Part shown: one piece after another, positions 18,121 through 27,646 of the stretch
Layout of the letters: each line of letters begins with the position of its first letter
Position numbering within the stretch: the stretch's first letter is position 1
Assembly: GCA_001801485.1 (NCBI GenBank)
Contig: MGXV01000024.1
Coordinates: 18,224-82,223 of the forward strand
DNA length: 64,000 bases
Direction of reading: 5' to 3'
From: Gammaproteobacteria bacterium RIFCSPHIGHO2_12_FULL_37_14
Lineage (GTDB): Bacteria > Pseudomonadota > Gammaproteobacteria > DSM-16500
Made by a program: the position numbers and the translations under genes
The notes under the pieces: generated by a model
The model's input: only the letters and a program-made list of their open reading frames with translations
Databases searched by the model: none
What the model was told of the DNA's origin: nothing

Positions 18121-19695
18121 ATGGTTGAATCTACACGCGAGGTGAATATGCCAGCCAAAGAAAAAATAAACTTATCTATCAAAGAATTAGTGGATCTCGC
18201 GCTTGCACGTGGTGAAGGCGAATTAGCAGCTAATCAAGCCTTAGTCGTCAAAACAGGGATGAGAACAGGTAGATCTCCTAAAGATCGATTCATCGTCAAA
18301 GACGCTATCACTGAAGATCAAGTAGATTGGAATGCCATTAATCAACCCATCAGTCCAGAAAAATTCGATGCCTTGTGGCAAAAAGCGATTCAATATCTAA
18401 GCAAACAACCCACTCATTTTGTTTCTTATTTACGCGTTGGTGCACATGAACAACTAGGAATACCGGTTAAAGTCATGACCGAGCTTGCTTGGCATAGTCT
18501 ATTTGCTTACGTTCTTTTCATCCGACCAGAATCCCCTGTTACGCATAATGAACCTGGACAGTGGACTATTTTAAGTGTGCCAAATTATCAGACCAACCCA
18601 GCTGAAGATGGTGTCAATGGTGATGCTGCTGTCATATTGGATTTTTCTAAACGTTGTATTCTCATTTGCGGCACACATTACGCGGGCGAAATGAAAAAAG
18701 CTATGTTTTCTGTGCTCAATTTTATCTTACCTAAACATGATATTTTACCCATGCATTGTGCAGCTAATGTGGGTAAATCGGGTGATACAGCATTATTTTT
18801 TGGTTTATCCGGAACGGGTAAAACAACATTATCGGCCGATCCAGAACGTTTTTTGATTGGTGACGATGAACATGGTTGGGGAGAAGATGGCGTTTTTAAT
18901 TTTGAAGGGGGATGTTATGCAAAATGCATTGATCTATCTCACGAACGTGAACCACTCATTTGGGATGCGATTCGTTACGGTTCGGTAATTGAAAATGTTG
19001 TACTCGATCCAAAAACTAAAGAACCTATTTATTCGGATGCGACGCTGACACAAAATACCCGTGCAGCCTATCCACGAGAATATATACCACAGCGCATTGA
19101 AGAAAATCGAGGTGCACAGCCTGACTCTGTACTATTTCTCACTTGTGATTTATATGGCGTATTACCGCCAGTGGCACGGCTTAGCATTGAACAAGCGGCT
19201 TATTATTTCTTAAGCGGTTACACGGCTCTTGTTGGCAGTACGGAAGTAGGACAAGGCAGTGGCGTCAAATCAACTTTTAGCACTTGTTTTGGCGCACCTT
19301 TTTTTCCACGACCTCCGCAAGTTTATGCTGAATTATTGATGAAACGATTAAGACATCACAACACTGTTGTTTATCTTGTCAATACGGGTTGGACAGGTGG
19401 AGCCTATGCTCAGGGTGGGCAACGATTCTCGATTCCCATTACTCGTGCCATTGTACGTGCCATTGTAAATGGAAAATTGAAAAATGCTGTCTATGAAAAA
19501 TTGCCAGGATTCCATTTAGATGTTCCTACAGAAATCACGGGTATCGATTCTAAAATACTCAATCCACGAAAAGCCTGGCAAGATACCTCCGCCTATGAAA
19601 CCAATGCTCATATCTTGATTGAAAAATTTATTGAAAATTTCAAACGATTCAATGTAACCGAGGAAATCAAAAACGCTGGACCGCATGCCGATTGA
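18121..19695 (+). CDS. pckA: phosphoenolpyruvate carboxykinase (ATP)
   Basis: PckA converts oxaloacetate and ATP to phosphoenolpyruvate, the gate of gluconeogenesis, useful to bacteria living on amino acids. The 524-residue protein has the kinase-1a P-loop GLSGTGKTT (228-236), the metal motif [14 protein letters not shown] just after it, and the substrate motif [10 protein letters not shown] near residue 50. The start is clear, with AAGGAG in front of the ATG. Its last 11 bases overlap yggS. Confidence 0.98.
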   Translation: MVESTREVNMPAKEKINLSIKELVDLALARGEGELAANQALVVKTGMRTGRSPKDRFIVKDAITEDQVDWNAINQPISPEKFDALWQKAIQYLSKQPTHFVSYLRVGAHEQLGIPVKVMTELAWHSLFAYVLFIRPESPVTHNEPGQWTILSVPNYQTNPAEDGVNGDAAVILDFSKRCILICGTHYAGEMKKAMFSVLNFILPKHDILPMHCAANVGKSGDTALFFGLSGTGKTTLSADPERFLIGDDEHGWGEDGVFNFEGGCYAKCIDLSHEREPLIWDAIRYGSVIENVVLDPKTKEPIYSDATLTQNTRAAYPREYIPQRIEENRGAQPDSVLFLTCDLYGVLPPVARLSIEQAAYYFLSGYTALVGSTEVGQGSGVKSTFSTCFGAPFFPRPPQVYAELLMKRLRHHNTVVYLVNTGWTGGAYAQGGQRFSIPITRAIVRAIVNGKLKNAVYEKLPGFHLDVPTEITGIDSKILNPRKAWQDTSAYETNAHILIEKFIENFKRFNVTEEIKNAGPHAD

Positions 19696-20398
19696 AAAAA
19701 ATATTCGTCATATTAAAAATTTAATTGCAGTTTACGAAAAAAAATATGGGCGAGAACCCAATTCTGTTCGGTTACTTGCCGTCAGCAAGCATCAATCGAT
19801 AGAAAAGATTACTCAAGCCATCGACGCTGGGCAGCGCGCTTTCGGTGAAAGCTATTTACAAGAAGCGCTCATAAAAATTGCTGCCTTAAAATCCACTTCA
19901 TCACCTGGCAACTCGAATAGCCAAGATAAGCAGTTAGAGTGGCACTTTATTGGTCCTGTTCAACGTAATAAGACGCGAAAGATTGCTGAGAATTTTTCTT
20001 GGGTTCATAGCGTAGCAAATACCAACATCGTTCAGAAATTAAACGATTATCGTCCAATTCATTTACCTCCACTCAATATTTGTATTCAGGTTAATATTAG
20101 TCAAGAAGCTAGCAAATTTGGTATCCCTTTATCCGAAATCGAACCCCTAATGAACGATTGTTTAACCCTACCTCTCATCAAAGTACGTGGACTAATGGCT
20201 ATTCCATCAGCAACACCAAGTTTTGATGCACAACGAACCCATTTTCACCCATTATCCTTAAAATTCTACGAACTAAGAAAAAAAGGTTACTCCATTGATT
20301 CTTTATCCCTAGGAATGTCCGAAGATTTTGAAGCGGCTATTGCAGAAGGTTCAACCATTATTCGCATAGGTAGTGCAATTTTTGGTAGACGATCTTAA
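19685..20398 (+). CDS. yggS: YggS/PLPBP family PLP-homeostasis protein
   Basis: The 237-residue protein is a fold-type III PLP-binding protein. It has LLAVSKHQ with the PLP lysine (near 36), [25 protein letters not shown], and the C-terminal [26 protein letters not shown]. Such proteins buffer pyridoxal phosphate and amino-acid pools and are not classical enzymes. The ATG lies inside the end of pckA, so the two are translationally coupled, which is not the common yggS-yggT-proC order; here proC and yggT are further down, after another gene and a repeat. Confidence 0.95.
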   Translation: MPIEKNIRHIKNLIAVYEKKYGREPNSVRLLAVSKHQSIEKITQAIDAGQRAFGESYLQEALIKIAALKSTSSPGNSNSQDKQLEWHFIGPVQRNKTRKIAENFSWVHSVANTNIVQKLNDYRPIHLPPLNICIQVNISQEASKFGIPLSEIEPLMNDCLTLPLIKVRGLMAIPSATPSFDAQRTHFHPLSLKFYELRKKGYSIDSLSLGMSEDFEAAIAEGSTIIRIGSAIFGRRS

Positions 20399-20468
20399 CT
20401 TTATCCCATTTTAAAGACGAAAATAGGGGTAAAATAAATAAATAGGATAATAAAAAGGGTAGCTAGGA

Positions 20469-21341
20469 ATGCTCAAAAAATACCTCTTTATAATAATATC
20501 GTTAGTATTTATTTTTTTTCTGAATGCTCAAGCTTTTGCCCGAGTAAAAGGTATTTACGTTACTCAATATAATTTTGAGAACACAGCATTTCTCACTTAT
20601 TTAATTAAGCATGCTAAGGCTGCAAAAATTGATACATTTGTCATTGATCTTGAAAAGCCTTCCAAGAGATATCGAGATAATATAGGCTTATTAGAAGAAA
20701 ACAATATTCATTATGTGGCTAGAATTGTTATATTTCCCGACGGTGGCACGAAATATGCAGTCAAGTCACCGGAGTATTGGCAGAGGAAATACAAATTAGT
20801 AAAACAAGCGGTTGATTGGGGTGCTGATGAAATTCAGTTAGATTATATCCGTTATAATACCAAACAAAAACCTTCCTCAGAAAATTCCAAAGATATCCAT
20901 ACCATCATTAAATGGTACAAAGAAAAATTATCAGGGCAGGGCATTCCTTTACAAGTGGATGTGTTTGGCATCGCCAGTTTCGGCGAATCCAAATATATTG
21001 GGCAAAACATTAAATTATTCTCCCAGAGTGTCGATGCTATTTGCCCAATGGTTTATCCATCGCACTATGTACCCTTTTCAGAGCATTATAAAACGCCTTA
21101 TCAAACCGTCTATCATTCGCTTAGTAATATCAAAAAACAATTTAATAATAATATGCCAATTAAATTGTACGCTTACATAGAACTTTCAAATTATCATTAC
21201 CGTATGACTCAAGCACAAAAACTTGAGTATATTAAAGCGCAAATTAAAGCTGTTGAAGCCGCGAATGCTGATGGGTGGTATGCCTGGAGCCCTCATAATC
21301 GTTACGAAAATTTATTTCATGTATTGCAAAATATGCATTAA
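20469..21341 (+). CDS. secreted putative glycoside hydrolase (DUF4015/COG1306-like)
   Basis: A 290-residue protein with an N-terminal signal peptide (IIISLVFIFFLNAQAFA). The mature part is a predicted TIM-barrel: VKGIYVTQYN, TFVIDLEKPS, EIQLDYIRYN, QVDVFGIASFG, ICPMVYPSHY and GWYAWSPHNRY fit the putative glycosyl hydrolase family typed as DUF4015. Acidic residues in LDYIRY and DVFG may be catalytic. The natural substrate is unknown, although such proteins are often cell-envelope or exopolysaccharide related. It is a single gene with repeat DNA behind it. Confidence 0.8.
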   Translation: MLKKYLFIIISLVFIFFLNAQAFARVKGIYVTQYNFENTAFLTYLIKHAKAAKIDTFVIDLEKPSKRYRDNIGLLEENNIHYVARIVIFPDGGTKYAVKSPEYWQRKYKLVKQAVDWGADEIQLDYIRYNTKQKPSSENSKDIHTIIKWYKEKLSGQGIPLQVDVFGIASFGESKYIGQNIKLFSQSVDAICPMVYPSHYVPFSEHYKTPYQTVYHSLSNIKKQFNNNMPIKLYAYIELSNYHYRMTQAQKLEYIKAQIKAVEAANADGWYAWSPHNRYENLFHVLQNMH

Positions 21342-21392
21342 TTATGAATAATTGCTAGTAACGTAATTTACATTCCATGTTTAAAAAATACT

Positions 21393-21557
21393 GTAACTCC
21401 CCAGGTTGTGGATAAACTAGGGTTATTTTTGTAACAAAATACGTGATTGTCATCCTGAGCACTGTTTTTTAGTGCGAAGGATCTCGATTTGTTTAAAAAA
21501 AACGAGATCCTTCGTCGCAAAAAAACGCTCCTCAGGATGACAACCCTGGGGAGTTAC
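21393..21557. repeat. palindromic repeat element (MITE/REP-like), complete copy
   Basis: The 165-base non-coding element begins GTAACTCCCCAGGTTG (21393-21408) and ends with the near-complement CAACCCTGGGGAGTTAC (21541-21557). Nested inside are TGTCATCCTGAG (from 21449) with CTCAGGATGACA (to 21542), and a perfect 12-base pair CGAAGGATCTCG (21475-21486) with CGAGATCCTTCG (21503-21514). The RNA would fold into one long hairpin. A truncated copy of its right end lies at 54835-54869. It encodes nothing and probably moves with help from a transposase elsewhere, or acts as a terminator or 3' stabiliser. The left part contains a perfect DnaA-box-like TGTGGATAA (21407-21415). Confidence 0.85.
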
Positions 21558-21580
21558 AAAATATTTTCTGAGAATACACT

Positions 21581-22417
21581 ATGACAAAACCTGTTATTGC
21601 CATTATTGGGACAGGTAATATGGGTACTAGTTTAATTGGCGGATTAATAAAAAGCGGTTATCCTTCCGATAAAATATGGGGTACTTGTCCGAATAAAGAA
21701 AAGCTTGAGCATTTGCATCAGTACTTTCATATCCATACTTCAACTAATAATATTAAAGCATGCGAATCTGCTGAGGTTATTCTGTTTGCTGTCAAACCTA
21801 ACATATTAAAAGAAGTTGCAGCTGAACTCGCTAGTTTGATTCAAAGCCGTCATCCTTTAATTATTTCCATTGTAACTGGCATTCAAACACAGAATATTCA
21901 AGCATGGCTGGGAGAGGACATCCCTATCGTCCGCGCTATGCCTAACACACCAGCACTGATTAATGCTGGTGCAACCGCACTATATGCTAATACCCTGGTT
22001 GATCATTCCCAACGAAATATCGCTGAATCAATTTTGCGTTCGGTAGGTGTCGCTGTATGGTTGCAGGAAGAATCATTGCTTGATATTGTTACTGCCATAT
22101 CGGGCAGTGGTCCCGCTTATTTTTTTCTAATCATGGAAGCCATGCAGCAAATTGCCCAAAAATTAGGATTATCCTCAAAGATAGCCTCATTACTGATAAA
22201 AGAAACCGCTTTGGGAGCCGCCCGTATGGCGATAGAAAGTGATTACTCTTTAGAAGAACTCAGACAGAAGGTAACATCGCCTGGTGGTACCACTGAAAAG
22301 GCGGTTTCTGTTTTAGAAGAAAATCAGATCCGCAAAATTTTTAAAAATGCCATCGATGCTGCTGTGAAACGTTCGCAGGAATTAGGTCAATTGAAGTCTT
22401 CTCATAGAGGGAACTAA
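21581..22417 (+). CDS. proC: pyrroline-5-carboxylate reductase
   Basis: ProC reduces pyrroline-5-carboxylate to proline with NAD(P)H. The 278-residue protein has an N-terminal Rossmann motif (IIGTGNMGTSLIGGL, about 8-22), FAVKPN, AMPNTPALI and the C-terminal signature ending LRQKVTSPGGTTEKA. Length is normal. yggT starts three bases after its stop and rdgB and an ABC transporter follow, so this looks like a six-gene unit to 25815. Confidence 0.97.
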   Translation: MTKPVIAIIGTGNMGTSLIGGLIKSGYPSDKIWGTCPNKEKLEHLHQYFHIHTSTNNIKACESAEVILFAVKPNILKEVAAELASLIQSRHPLIISIVTGIQTQNIQAWLGEDIPIVRAMPNTPALINAGATALYANTLVDHSQRNIAESILRSVGVAVWLQEESLLDIVTAISGSGPAYFFLIMEAMQQIAQKLGLSSKIASLLIKETALGAARMAIESDYSLEELRQKVTSPGGTTEKAVSVLEENQIRKIFKNAIDAAVKRSQELGQLKSSHRGN

Positions 22418-22419
22418 AG

Positions 22420-22992
22420 ATGTCCAATACATTGAACTCTGCGCTATTGTTTTTGGTCAAAACACTCTTTGATTTGTATTTGACCCTACTCGTTATCCGC
22501 ATTATTTTGGTCTACGTCAAAGCAAACTATTTTGATCCAATCACTCAATTTGTAGTGAAATTGACTGATTTTCCGGTAAAACCATTACGTCGTCTCATTC
22601 CGAATATTCGCAATCTTGAATTATCAAGTATTGTATTAACATTCACCTTGGAAGTGATTAAGTTTGTTTTACTATCCTTCATCACCTATATGTCATCAAC
22701 TTTTTTAGGTTTACTACTTCTTGCCCTTGGCGATACTTTAAATTTAGTGATTCAACTATTTTTCTATGCCATTTTATTACAAGCCATATTAACTTGGGTG
22801 CAGCCCGGATCGTCCTTTAATCGTTTACTCTATCAATTTACTTCGCCGGTGATGCAACCATTTCAACGTATCATCCCTCCTCTAGGAGGCATTGATATTT
22901 CTCCTATTCCAGCGCTCATTACTTTACAATTATTAAATATTATTTTAGTTAACCCACTGATGTCTGCTGGGTTTGGCGCATCGCTTGGTTAA
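22420..22992 (+). CDS. yggT: YggT family integral membrane protein
   Basis: A 190-residue membrane protein with about four to six hydrophobic segments and two YggT-type units. The first has VIRIILVYVKAN with FPVKPLRRLIPN; the second has AILTWVQPGSSFNRLLYQFTSP-like organisation followed by FQRIIPPLGGIDISPI. Its function is not well defined; homologues are linked to osmotic stress tolerance and cell-division complexes in other bacteria. It sits directly after proC, as is common in gammaproteobacteria. Confidence 0.93.
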   Translation: MSNTLNSALLFLVKTLFDLYLTLLVIRIILVYVKANYFDPITQFVVKLTDFPVKPLRRLIPNIRNLELSSIVLTFTLEVIKFVLLSFITYMSSTFLGLLLLALGDTLNLVIQLFFYAILLQAILTWVQPGSSFNRLLYQFTSPVMQPFQRIIPPLGGIDISPIPALITLQLLNIILVNPLMSAGFGASLG

Positions 22993-23019
22993 CAGTACCA
23001 CGTACTAGGTTAGTCGTTA

Positions 23020-23682
23020 ATGAAAATAGTGTTCGCTAGCAATAATCAAAATAAACTAAGTGAACTCAATGCATTAATCAATAAACGCCCCTTGTTAAAG
23101 CAGACACCAGTCAATCTCTCCCTAAAAAAGTCTGCACGAATGACTCACCCAAGCGCTACTATTGAGCTCATTTCTCAATCGTTTTATGGTGTCACTGAGG
23201 TTGAGGAATCTGGTTTAACCTTTGTTGAAAATGCTCTCATAAAAGCTAGGCATGCGTCGCAAATCACAGGGTTACCTACGATTGCAGATGATTCTGGTTT
23301 AGTCGTACCCATTTTAAATAACGCCCCTGGTATTTACTCGGCTCGTTATGCAGGCGATAATGCTACCGCTGAAGATAATATAGAAAAATTATTAAATAAC
23401 TTAAAAAATGTACCTAGCCGTCAGCGAAATGCTTATTTTTATTGTGTTTTAGTATGTATATTACATGAACACGACCCTATCCCATTAATCTGTGAAGGAA
23501 AATGGCAAGGAAGCATCGCCTGTCAACTGAAAGGTAAACAAGGCTTTGGTTATGATCCTATTTTTTATATCCCAGCTAAAAAACGAACGGCTGCGCAATT
23601 ATCACCCATCATCAAAAATAAAATTAGCCATCGTGGAATTGCGTTACAATTACTCATGAAAAGACTAGCGGAAAAGTTATGA
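23020..23682 (+). CDS. rdgB: XTP/dITP pyrophosphatase (RdgB/HAM1) with a short N-terminal insertion
   Basis: RdgB removes non-canonical purine nucleotides (dITP, XTP) from the pool. The protein shows IVFASNNQNKLSELNAL at the start, GLTFVENALIKARHA, IADDSGL and GKQGFGYDPIF, all classic. At 220 residues it is about 20-25 longer than usual: a basic stretch around residues 24-50 (KRPLLKQTPVNLSLKKSA) is inserted in the first beta-alpha unit. The gene ends by overlapping the ATPase gene by four bases. Confidence 0.95.
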   Translation: MKIVFASNNQNKLSELNALINKRPLLKQTPVNLSLKKSARMTHPSATIELISQSFYGVTEVEESGLTFVENALIKARHASQITGLPTIADDSGLVVPILNNAPGIYSARYAGDNATAEDNIEKLLNNLKNVPSRQRNAYFYCVLVCILHEHDPIPLICEGKWQGSIACQLKGKQGFGYDPIFYIPAKKRTAAQLSPIIKNKISHRGIALQLLMKRLAEKL

Positions 23683-24635
23683 CAGCATTAACAGTAAAAC
23701 AACTTACCAAACAATATCCAAATGGTACATCGGCTTTAAAAGGTATTAATCTTGATGTTGCTCAAGGCGATTTTTTCGCATTGCTGGGCCAAAATGGCGC
23801 TGGAAAATCGACTACGATTAGTATTATTTGTTCTCTGGTGAAAAAAACTTCGGGGAAAGTGTATATATTTGGCCATGATACTGATCAAGAACTTGCTTTA
23901 GCAAAATCATTTATTGGTATTGTTCCTCAAGAAATTAATTTTGGACAATTTGAAAAAATTTCCCATATTTTAATTAATCAAGCAGGCTTCTATGGCATTC
24001 CTAAACATATCGCCATCACGCGAATGGAAATTTATCTTAAAAAAATGGGGCTATGGGAAATGCATGATCAACCAGCCATGCGTTTATCAGGCGGCATGAA
24101 AAGACGCCTGATGATTGCACGCGCCTTGATGAACCAACCCAAATTATTGATCCTCGATGAACCAACAGCAGGTGTGGATATTGAACTTCGTCATACTTTA
24201 TGGGACTTTCTGACTGAACTCAATCAACAAGGTACCACTATTATTTTAACCACACATTATCTTGAAGAAGCTGAACATCTTTGCAAACATGTTGCCATCA
24301 TTGATCATGGTGAAATCATTGAACATGCCGATATGAAATCTCTTATCAATCGATTACATACTCAAACAATGGTATTTGATCTTGAACAACCCTTATTTAA
24401 AAATGTCGAGCTAAGCGGATACGATTTTCGTCAAATAGATCCAACAACGCTCGAAATTGAGATTCATCGCGCGCAATCGCTAAATGATTTGTTTCAACTA
24501 TTCACCCAACAACAAATTCGCGTAGCTAGCATGCGAAATAAAACTAACCGTTTAGAAGAATTATTTATCCATTTAATTTCAGGAAATAAAAAAATTCACC
24601 CCCAAAAAAACTTGGATTTGGAGCAAAATAAGTGA
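23679..24635 (+). CDS. ABC-2 type transporter ATP-binding protein (YadG-like)
   Basis: The 318-residue protein has Walker A GQNGAGKST (about 37-45), the signature LSGGMKRRL and Walker B LLILDEPTAGVD, followed by the switch TTHYLEE. The C-terminal 80 residues form an extra domain as in YadG/DrrA-like exporters. It pairs with the permease that starts four bases before its end. The substrate is unknown; homologous pairs export lipids, polysaccharides or drugs. Confidence 0.93.
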   Translation: MTALTVKQLTKQYPNGTSALKGINLDVAQGDFFALLGQNGAGKSTTISIICSLVKKTSGKVYIFGHDTDQELALAKSFIGIVPQEINFGQFEKISHILINQAGFYGIPKHIAITRMEIYLKKMGLWEMHDQPAMRLSGGMKRRLMIARALMNQPKLLILDEPTAGVDIELRHTLWDFLTELNQQGTTIILTTHYLEEAEHLCKHVAIIDHGEIIEHADMKSLINRLHTQTMVFDLEQPLFKNVELSGYDFRQIDPTTLEIEIHRAQSLNDLFQLFTQQQIRVASMRNKTNRLEELFIHLISGNKKIHPQKNLDLEQNK

Positions 24636-25420
24636 TGAATAAATATCCTGGTTTTCATGCCAATATGATTGCGTTGCAAACTATCTTACGTAAAGAAATT
24701 TCTCGATTTATGCGGATCTGGTCGCAAACATTGTTGCCACCAGCTATCACCATGAGTTTATATTTTGTAATTTTTGGAAAATTCATTGGCTCTCAAATAC
24801 ATCAAATTGATGGTTATAGTTATATTCAATACATTGTTCCGGGATTAGTTATGATGTCGATCATGACTAATGCTTATGCGAATACAGCTTCTTCATTTTT
24901 TCTAATAAAATTTAATAAAAGTATTGAAGAAATGTTAGTTTCACCCATGGGTAATCTCATTATCTTACTTGGCTTTACCTTGGGCGGTACCTTACGTGGA
25001 ATAGTGGTAGGGTTGATCGTTGTATTGATCTCCTTTCTTTTTACCCATGTCCCCATTTACCATCCATTCATTATTATCAGTACCGCTATACTCGCTGCCA
25101 TGCTCTTTTCGATTGGCGGTTTAATTAACGCCATTTATGCAAAACGATTTGATGATATTTCATTCATTCCTACTTTCATATTAACGCCACTGACCTATTT
25201 AGGCGGTGTTTTTTATTCTATTAAACAATTACCTGCTTTTTGGCAAACTATTTCTTTAGGCAATCCTGTACTTGCTATCGTTGATACTTTTCGTTATGGT
25301 TTACTTGGAATTTCTGATTTAAATATTTATGTTGGCTTTATTATTATTTTTTTATTGTTGACTAGTATGTTTTTTTGGGCTTGGTTATTATTACAAAGAG
25401 GTGTTGGGATAAAAGTTTAA
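24632..25420 (+). CDS. ABC-2 type transporter permease (YadH-like)
   Basis: A 262-residue protein with six hydrophobic segments and the ABC-2 signature region (ILTPLTYLGGVFYSIKQLP then LGNPVLAIVDTFRYGLLG). It should form a homodimeric exporter with the ATPase just upstream. The four-base overlap shows coupled translation. The cargo cannot be deduced. Confidence 0.93.
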   Translation: MMNKYPGFHANMIALQTILRKEISRFMRIWSQTLLPPAITMSLYFVIFGKFIGSQIHQIDGYSYIQYIVPGLVMMSIMTNAYANTASSFFLIKFNKSIEEMLVSPMGNLIILLGFTLGGTLRGIVVGLIVVLISFLFTHVPIYHPFIIISTAILAAMLFSIGGLINAIYAKRFDDISFIPTFILTPLTYLGGVFYSIKQLPAFWQTISLGNPVLAIVDTFRYGLLGISDLNIYVGFIIIFLLLTSMFFWAWLLLQRGVGIKV

Positions 25421-25470
25421 GTACGTCTGACGCACAGGACAAAACTCGAATTAAAGGAAAGAGACATCGT

Positions 25471-25815
25471 ATGTTAAAACACACTATTATTCTTATCACT
25501 CTTAGTATTCTCGTCATTCTCTTAACATCTTATACTTCTTATGCTCAGGATGGGATGATATGGTTATTAGCGGCACATGATTGGGTAGCCAATGCGCTCA
25601 CCAACATTTTCTCTGGCGGTCAAGCTGGTAATCTCATCAGAGAAATGCTGGCTCTGCTTTGTATTCCGGTAGCGATTGGGTTAATCCCTGCCATTCTATA
25701 TTGGGCAATCAAACGGCATTGGTTTCCTTATTTTATGGAAGTTGTGTGGGTTGTCTGGTTGATCCAAGTCGGAGCATTATTGGTAATAGCTAAAACTGCA
25801 CCGATTGTTTCTTGA
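25471..25815 (+). CDS. small unknown membrane protein
   Basis: A 114-residue protein with an N-terminal hydrophobic segment resembling a signal peptide (ILITLSILVILLTSYTSYA) and two further membrane helices (LALLCIPVAIGLIPAILYW and VVWVVWLIQVGALLVIA). The ATG at 25471 is set by the strong AAAGGAAAGA site. It follows the ABC transporter after 50 bases and is likely the last gene of that unit. No family is recognised; its position suggests an accessory role in the same envelope process, which is only inference. Confidence 0.75.
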   Translation: MLKHTIILITLSILVILLTSYTSYAQDGMIWLLAAHDWVANALTNIFSGGQAGNLIREMLALLCIPVAIGLIPAILYWAIKRHWFPYFMEVVWVVWLIQVGALLVIAKTAPIVS

Positions 25816-25863
25816 TTGACTTAAAATCAAGTAGAACGAAAAGTTGGTAGCTGTTCTTTTTTT

Positions 25864-26508
25864 TCAAATCCAATAAGCCGTTGTTACCATCACTTTTGAA
25901 ACAAATGTCATCGCTTTTTTTACTAGCCAAGGCAATTCACGTGCTCCAGCTGTGATTGCATCCGCTCGATGTTGCGTTTCATCTCTTTCCATTTGTTTAA
26001 GAATTTCATCACTACGTTGATCTTGCTCAGGTAACAAATGCCGGTGCTTCTCTAAATGGGTGATGACTTGCGTCTCGGTCTCAGCAACAAACCCTAAACT
26101 CCAACGATCCCCCATGATGCCTGCCAATATTCCCATTCCAAACGATCCTGCATACCAGAATGGATTGAGATAACTCGTATGACTATCTAGCTCTCGCAAA
26201 CGTTTTTCACACCAAACCAAATGATCGCCTTCTTCTATGGCAGCTTGTTCCATTTTTTCTTTGATAACTGGTGTTGAAGAAACCAGCGCTTGTCCATGAT
26301 AAAGTGCCTGGGCACATATTTCACCCGCATGATTGACTCGCATTAACCCAGCCGAATGTACACGTTGCTCTTCTGTCAAAATAACTTCTTGAGAATAACC
26401 TTGTGCTGGATACGATTTTCCAGTTGTTTGCGGACAATGGTTTAATGTCCGAATTGATCGATCCAAGCTTAAACAAACTTTATCGAAAATTGAATATTCA
26501 CGTTTCAT
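25864..26508 (-). CDS. coq7: 2-polyprenyl-3-methyl-6-methoxy-1,4-benzoquinol hydroxylase (COQ7 type)
   Basis: This is the di-iron hydroxylase that performs the last ring hydroxylation of ubiquinone. It stands in for flavoprotein UbiF in many alpha- and some gammaproteobacteria. The 214-residue protein shows the iron ligands in NHAGEICAQALYHGQ, IEEGDHLVWCEKRL, the middle segment TQVITHLEKH and ERDETQHRADA. The ATG at 26508 gives the usual family length; an upstream ATG at 26544 is possible. It is divergent from the DHS-like gene, with about 75 bases between starts. Confidence 0.93.
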   Translation of the reverse strand: MKREYSIFDKVCLSLDRSIRTLNHCPQTTGKSYPAQGYSQEVILTEEQRVHSAGLMRVNHAGEICAQALYHGQALVSSTPVIKEKMEQAAIEEGDHLVWCEKRLRELDSHTSYLNPFWYAGSFGMGILAGIMGDRWSLGFVAETETQVITHLEKHRHLLPEQDQRSDEILKQMERDETQHRADAITAGARELPWLVKKAMTFVSKVMVTTAYWI

Positions 26509-26585
26509 TGAGATAACTCTTGCATTACGACTATATTTTCTCATAATACAATATTTCCGATCTACTTTTACAGGAGCCGTGCTTG

Positions 26586-27635
26586 ATGGGGCAAAATAAA
26601 TCCGCTTTGCTGTCCACAGAAGTTCGCCACTTTGATATCACCCAGTTTGATTTCACTCATTTGGTTGATGCCATGCAGGGAACGGCATTTCAAGCTAGAA
26701 ATTTAGCTCGAGCAGCACAAATTTATGAACAAATGTTGCGCGATAATCAATGCAGCATTATTTTATGCCTTGCTGGTTCCTTAATTAGTGCTGGGCTAAA
26801 GAAAGTAATCATCGATATGATTGATCATAATATGGTGGATGTGATTGTATCGACCGGTGCTAATATCGTAGACCAAGATTTTTTTGAGGGATTAGGCTTT
26901 AAACATTATCAAGGGTCTCCTCATTTAGATGACGTTAAGCTGCAAAGTTTAGCCATTGATCGTATCTACGACACATTAATTAATGAAGATGAGTTACGTA
27001 TTTGTGATGAAACCATTTGTACTATTGCTAACACTTTACATCCCAAGCCTTATTCTTCACGCGAATTTATCCAAGAAATGGGTCGTTACCTAGAAAAAAA
27101 TGGTAAAAATGATCCCTCCATTGTACTACGAGCTTATCAAAAAAATGTGCCCATTTTTGTGCCCGCATTCAGTGATTGCAGTGCTGGCTTCGGTTTGGTT
27201 ATGCATCAAGTGAAGCATCCTCAACGACATGTCAGCATTGATTCTGTCAAAGATTTTCGTGAACTTACCCAACTTAAAATTGCTGCAAAAGAGACAGGTT
27301 TATTCATGGTGGGCGGTGGTGTGCCGAAAAATTTTGCTCAAGATGTTGTCGTTGCTGCCGAATTGTTAGGAGCAGAAGTCCCCTTACATAAATATGCTGT
27401 ACAAATCACTGTGGCAGATGAACGCGATGGAGGCTTGTCTGGTTCGACATTACGTGAAGCTTGTTCTTGGGGTAAAGTCTCAGTTGTACATGAACAAATG
27501 GTTTATAGTGAAGCAACGCTTGCCCTCCCTATTATTGTCGGTTATGCCTATAATAAAAAAGCCTGGCAAACACGTAAAGATAGGATGTATAGTAATTTAT
27601 TTAATCAAACCACTGTTGAATCCATTCTTGCATAG
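26586..27635 (+). CDS. deoxyhypusine-synthase-like protein in a polyamine locus
   Basis: The 349-residue protein aligns by eye with eukaryotic deoxyhypusine synthase: LAGSLISAGLKKVI, VDVIVSTGANIVDQDFFE, SDCSAGFGLVMHQVKH-type middle, FMVGGGVPKN, and DERDGGLSGSTLREACSWGK. The lysine of SWGK (about 297) corresponds to the DHS catalytic lysine that forms the aminobutyl intermediate. Bacteria have no eIF5A to modify, so the acceptor must be different; DHS relatives can make homospermidine or related polyamines. speA follows after 11 bases. The start is the ATG after AGGAG, not the TTG three bases before. Confidence 0.88.
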   Translation: MGQNKSALLSTEVRHFDITQFDFTHLVDAMQGTAFQARNLARAAQIYEQMLRDNQCSIILCLAGSLISAGLKKVIIDMIDHNMVDVIVSTGANIVDQDFFEGLGFKHYQGSPHLDDVKLQSLAIDRIYDTLINEDELRICDETICTIANTLHPKPYSSREFIQEMGRYLEKNGKNDPSIVLRAYQKNVPIFVPAFSDCSAGFGLVMHQVKHPQRHVSIDSVKDFRELTQLKIAAKETGLFMVGGGVPKNFAQDVVVAAELLGAEVPLHKYAVQITVADERDGGLSGSTLREACSWGKVSVVHEQMVYSEATLALPIIVGYAYNKKAWQTRKDRMYSNLFNQTTVESILA

Positions 27636-27646
27636 GCTCAATAAAA

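Noticed and set aside
20400..20432. Imperfect hairpin after yggS as a terminator
   Set aside because: The arms have several mismatches, and the following gene has its own ribosome site but no clear promoter, so I did not list it.
21407..21415. A DnaA-box-like TGTGGATAA in the repeat element
   Set aside because: It is a single copy inside a repeat, so a role in initiation is not supported.
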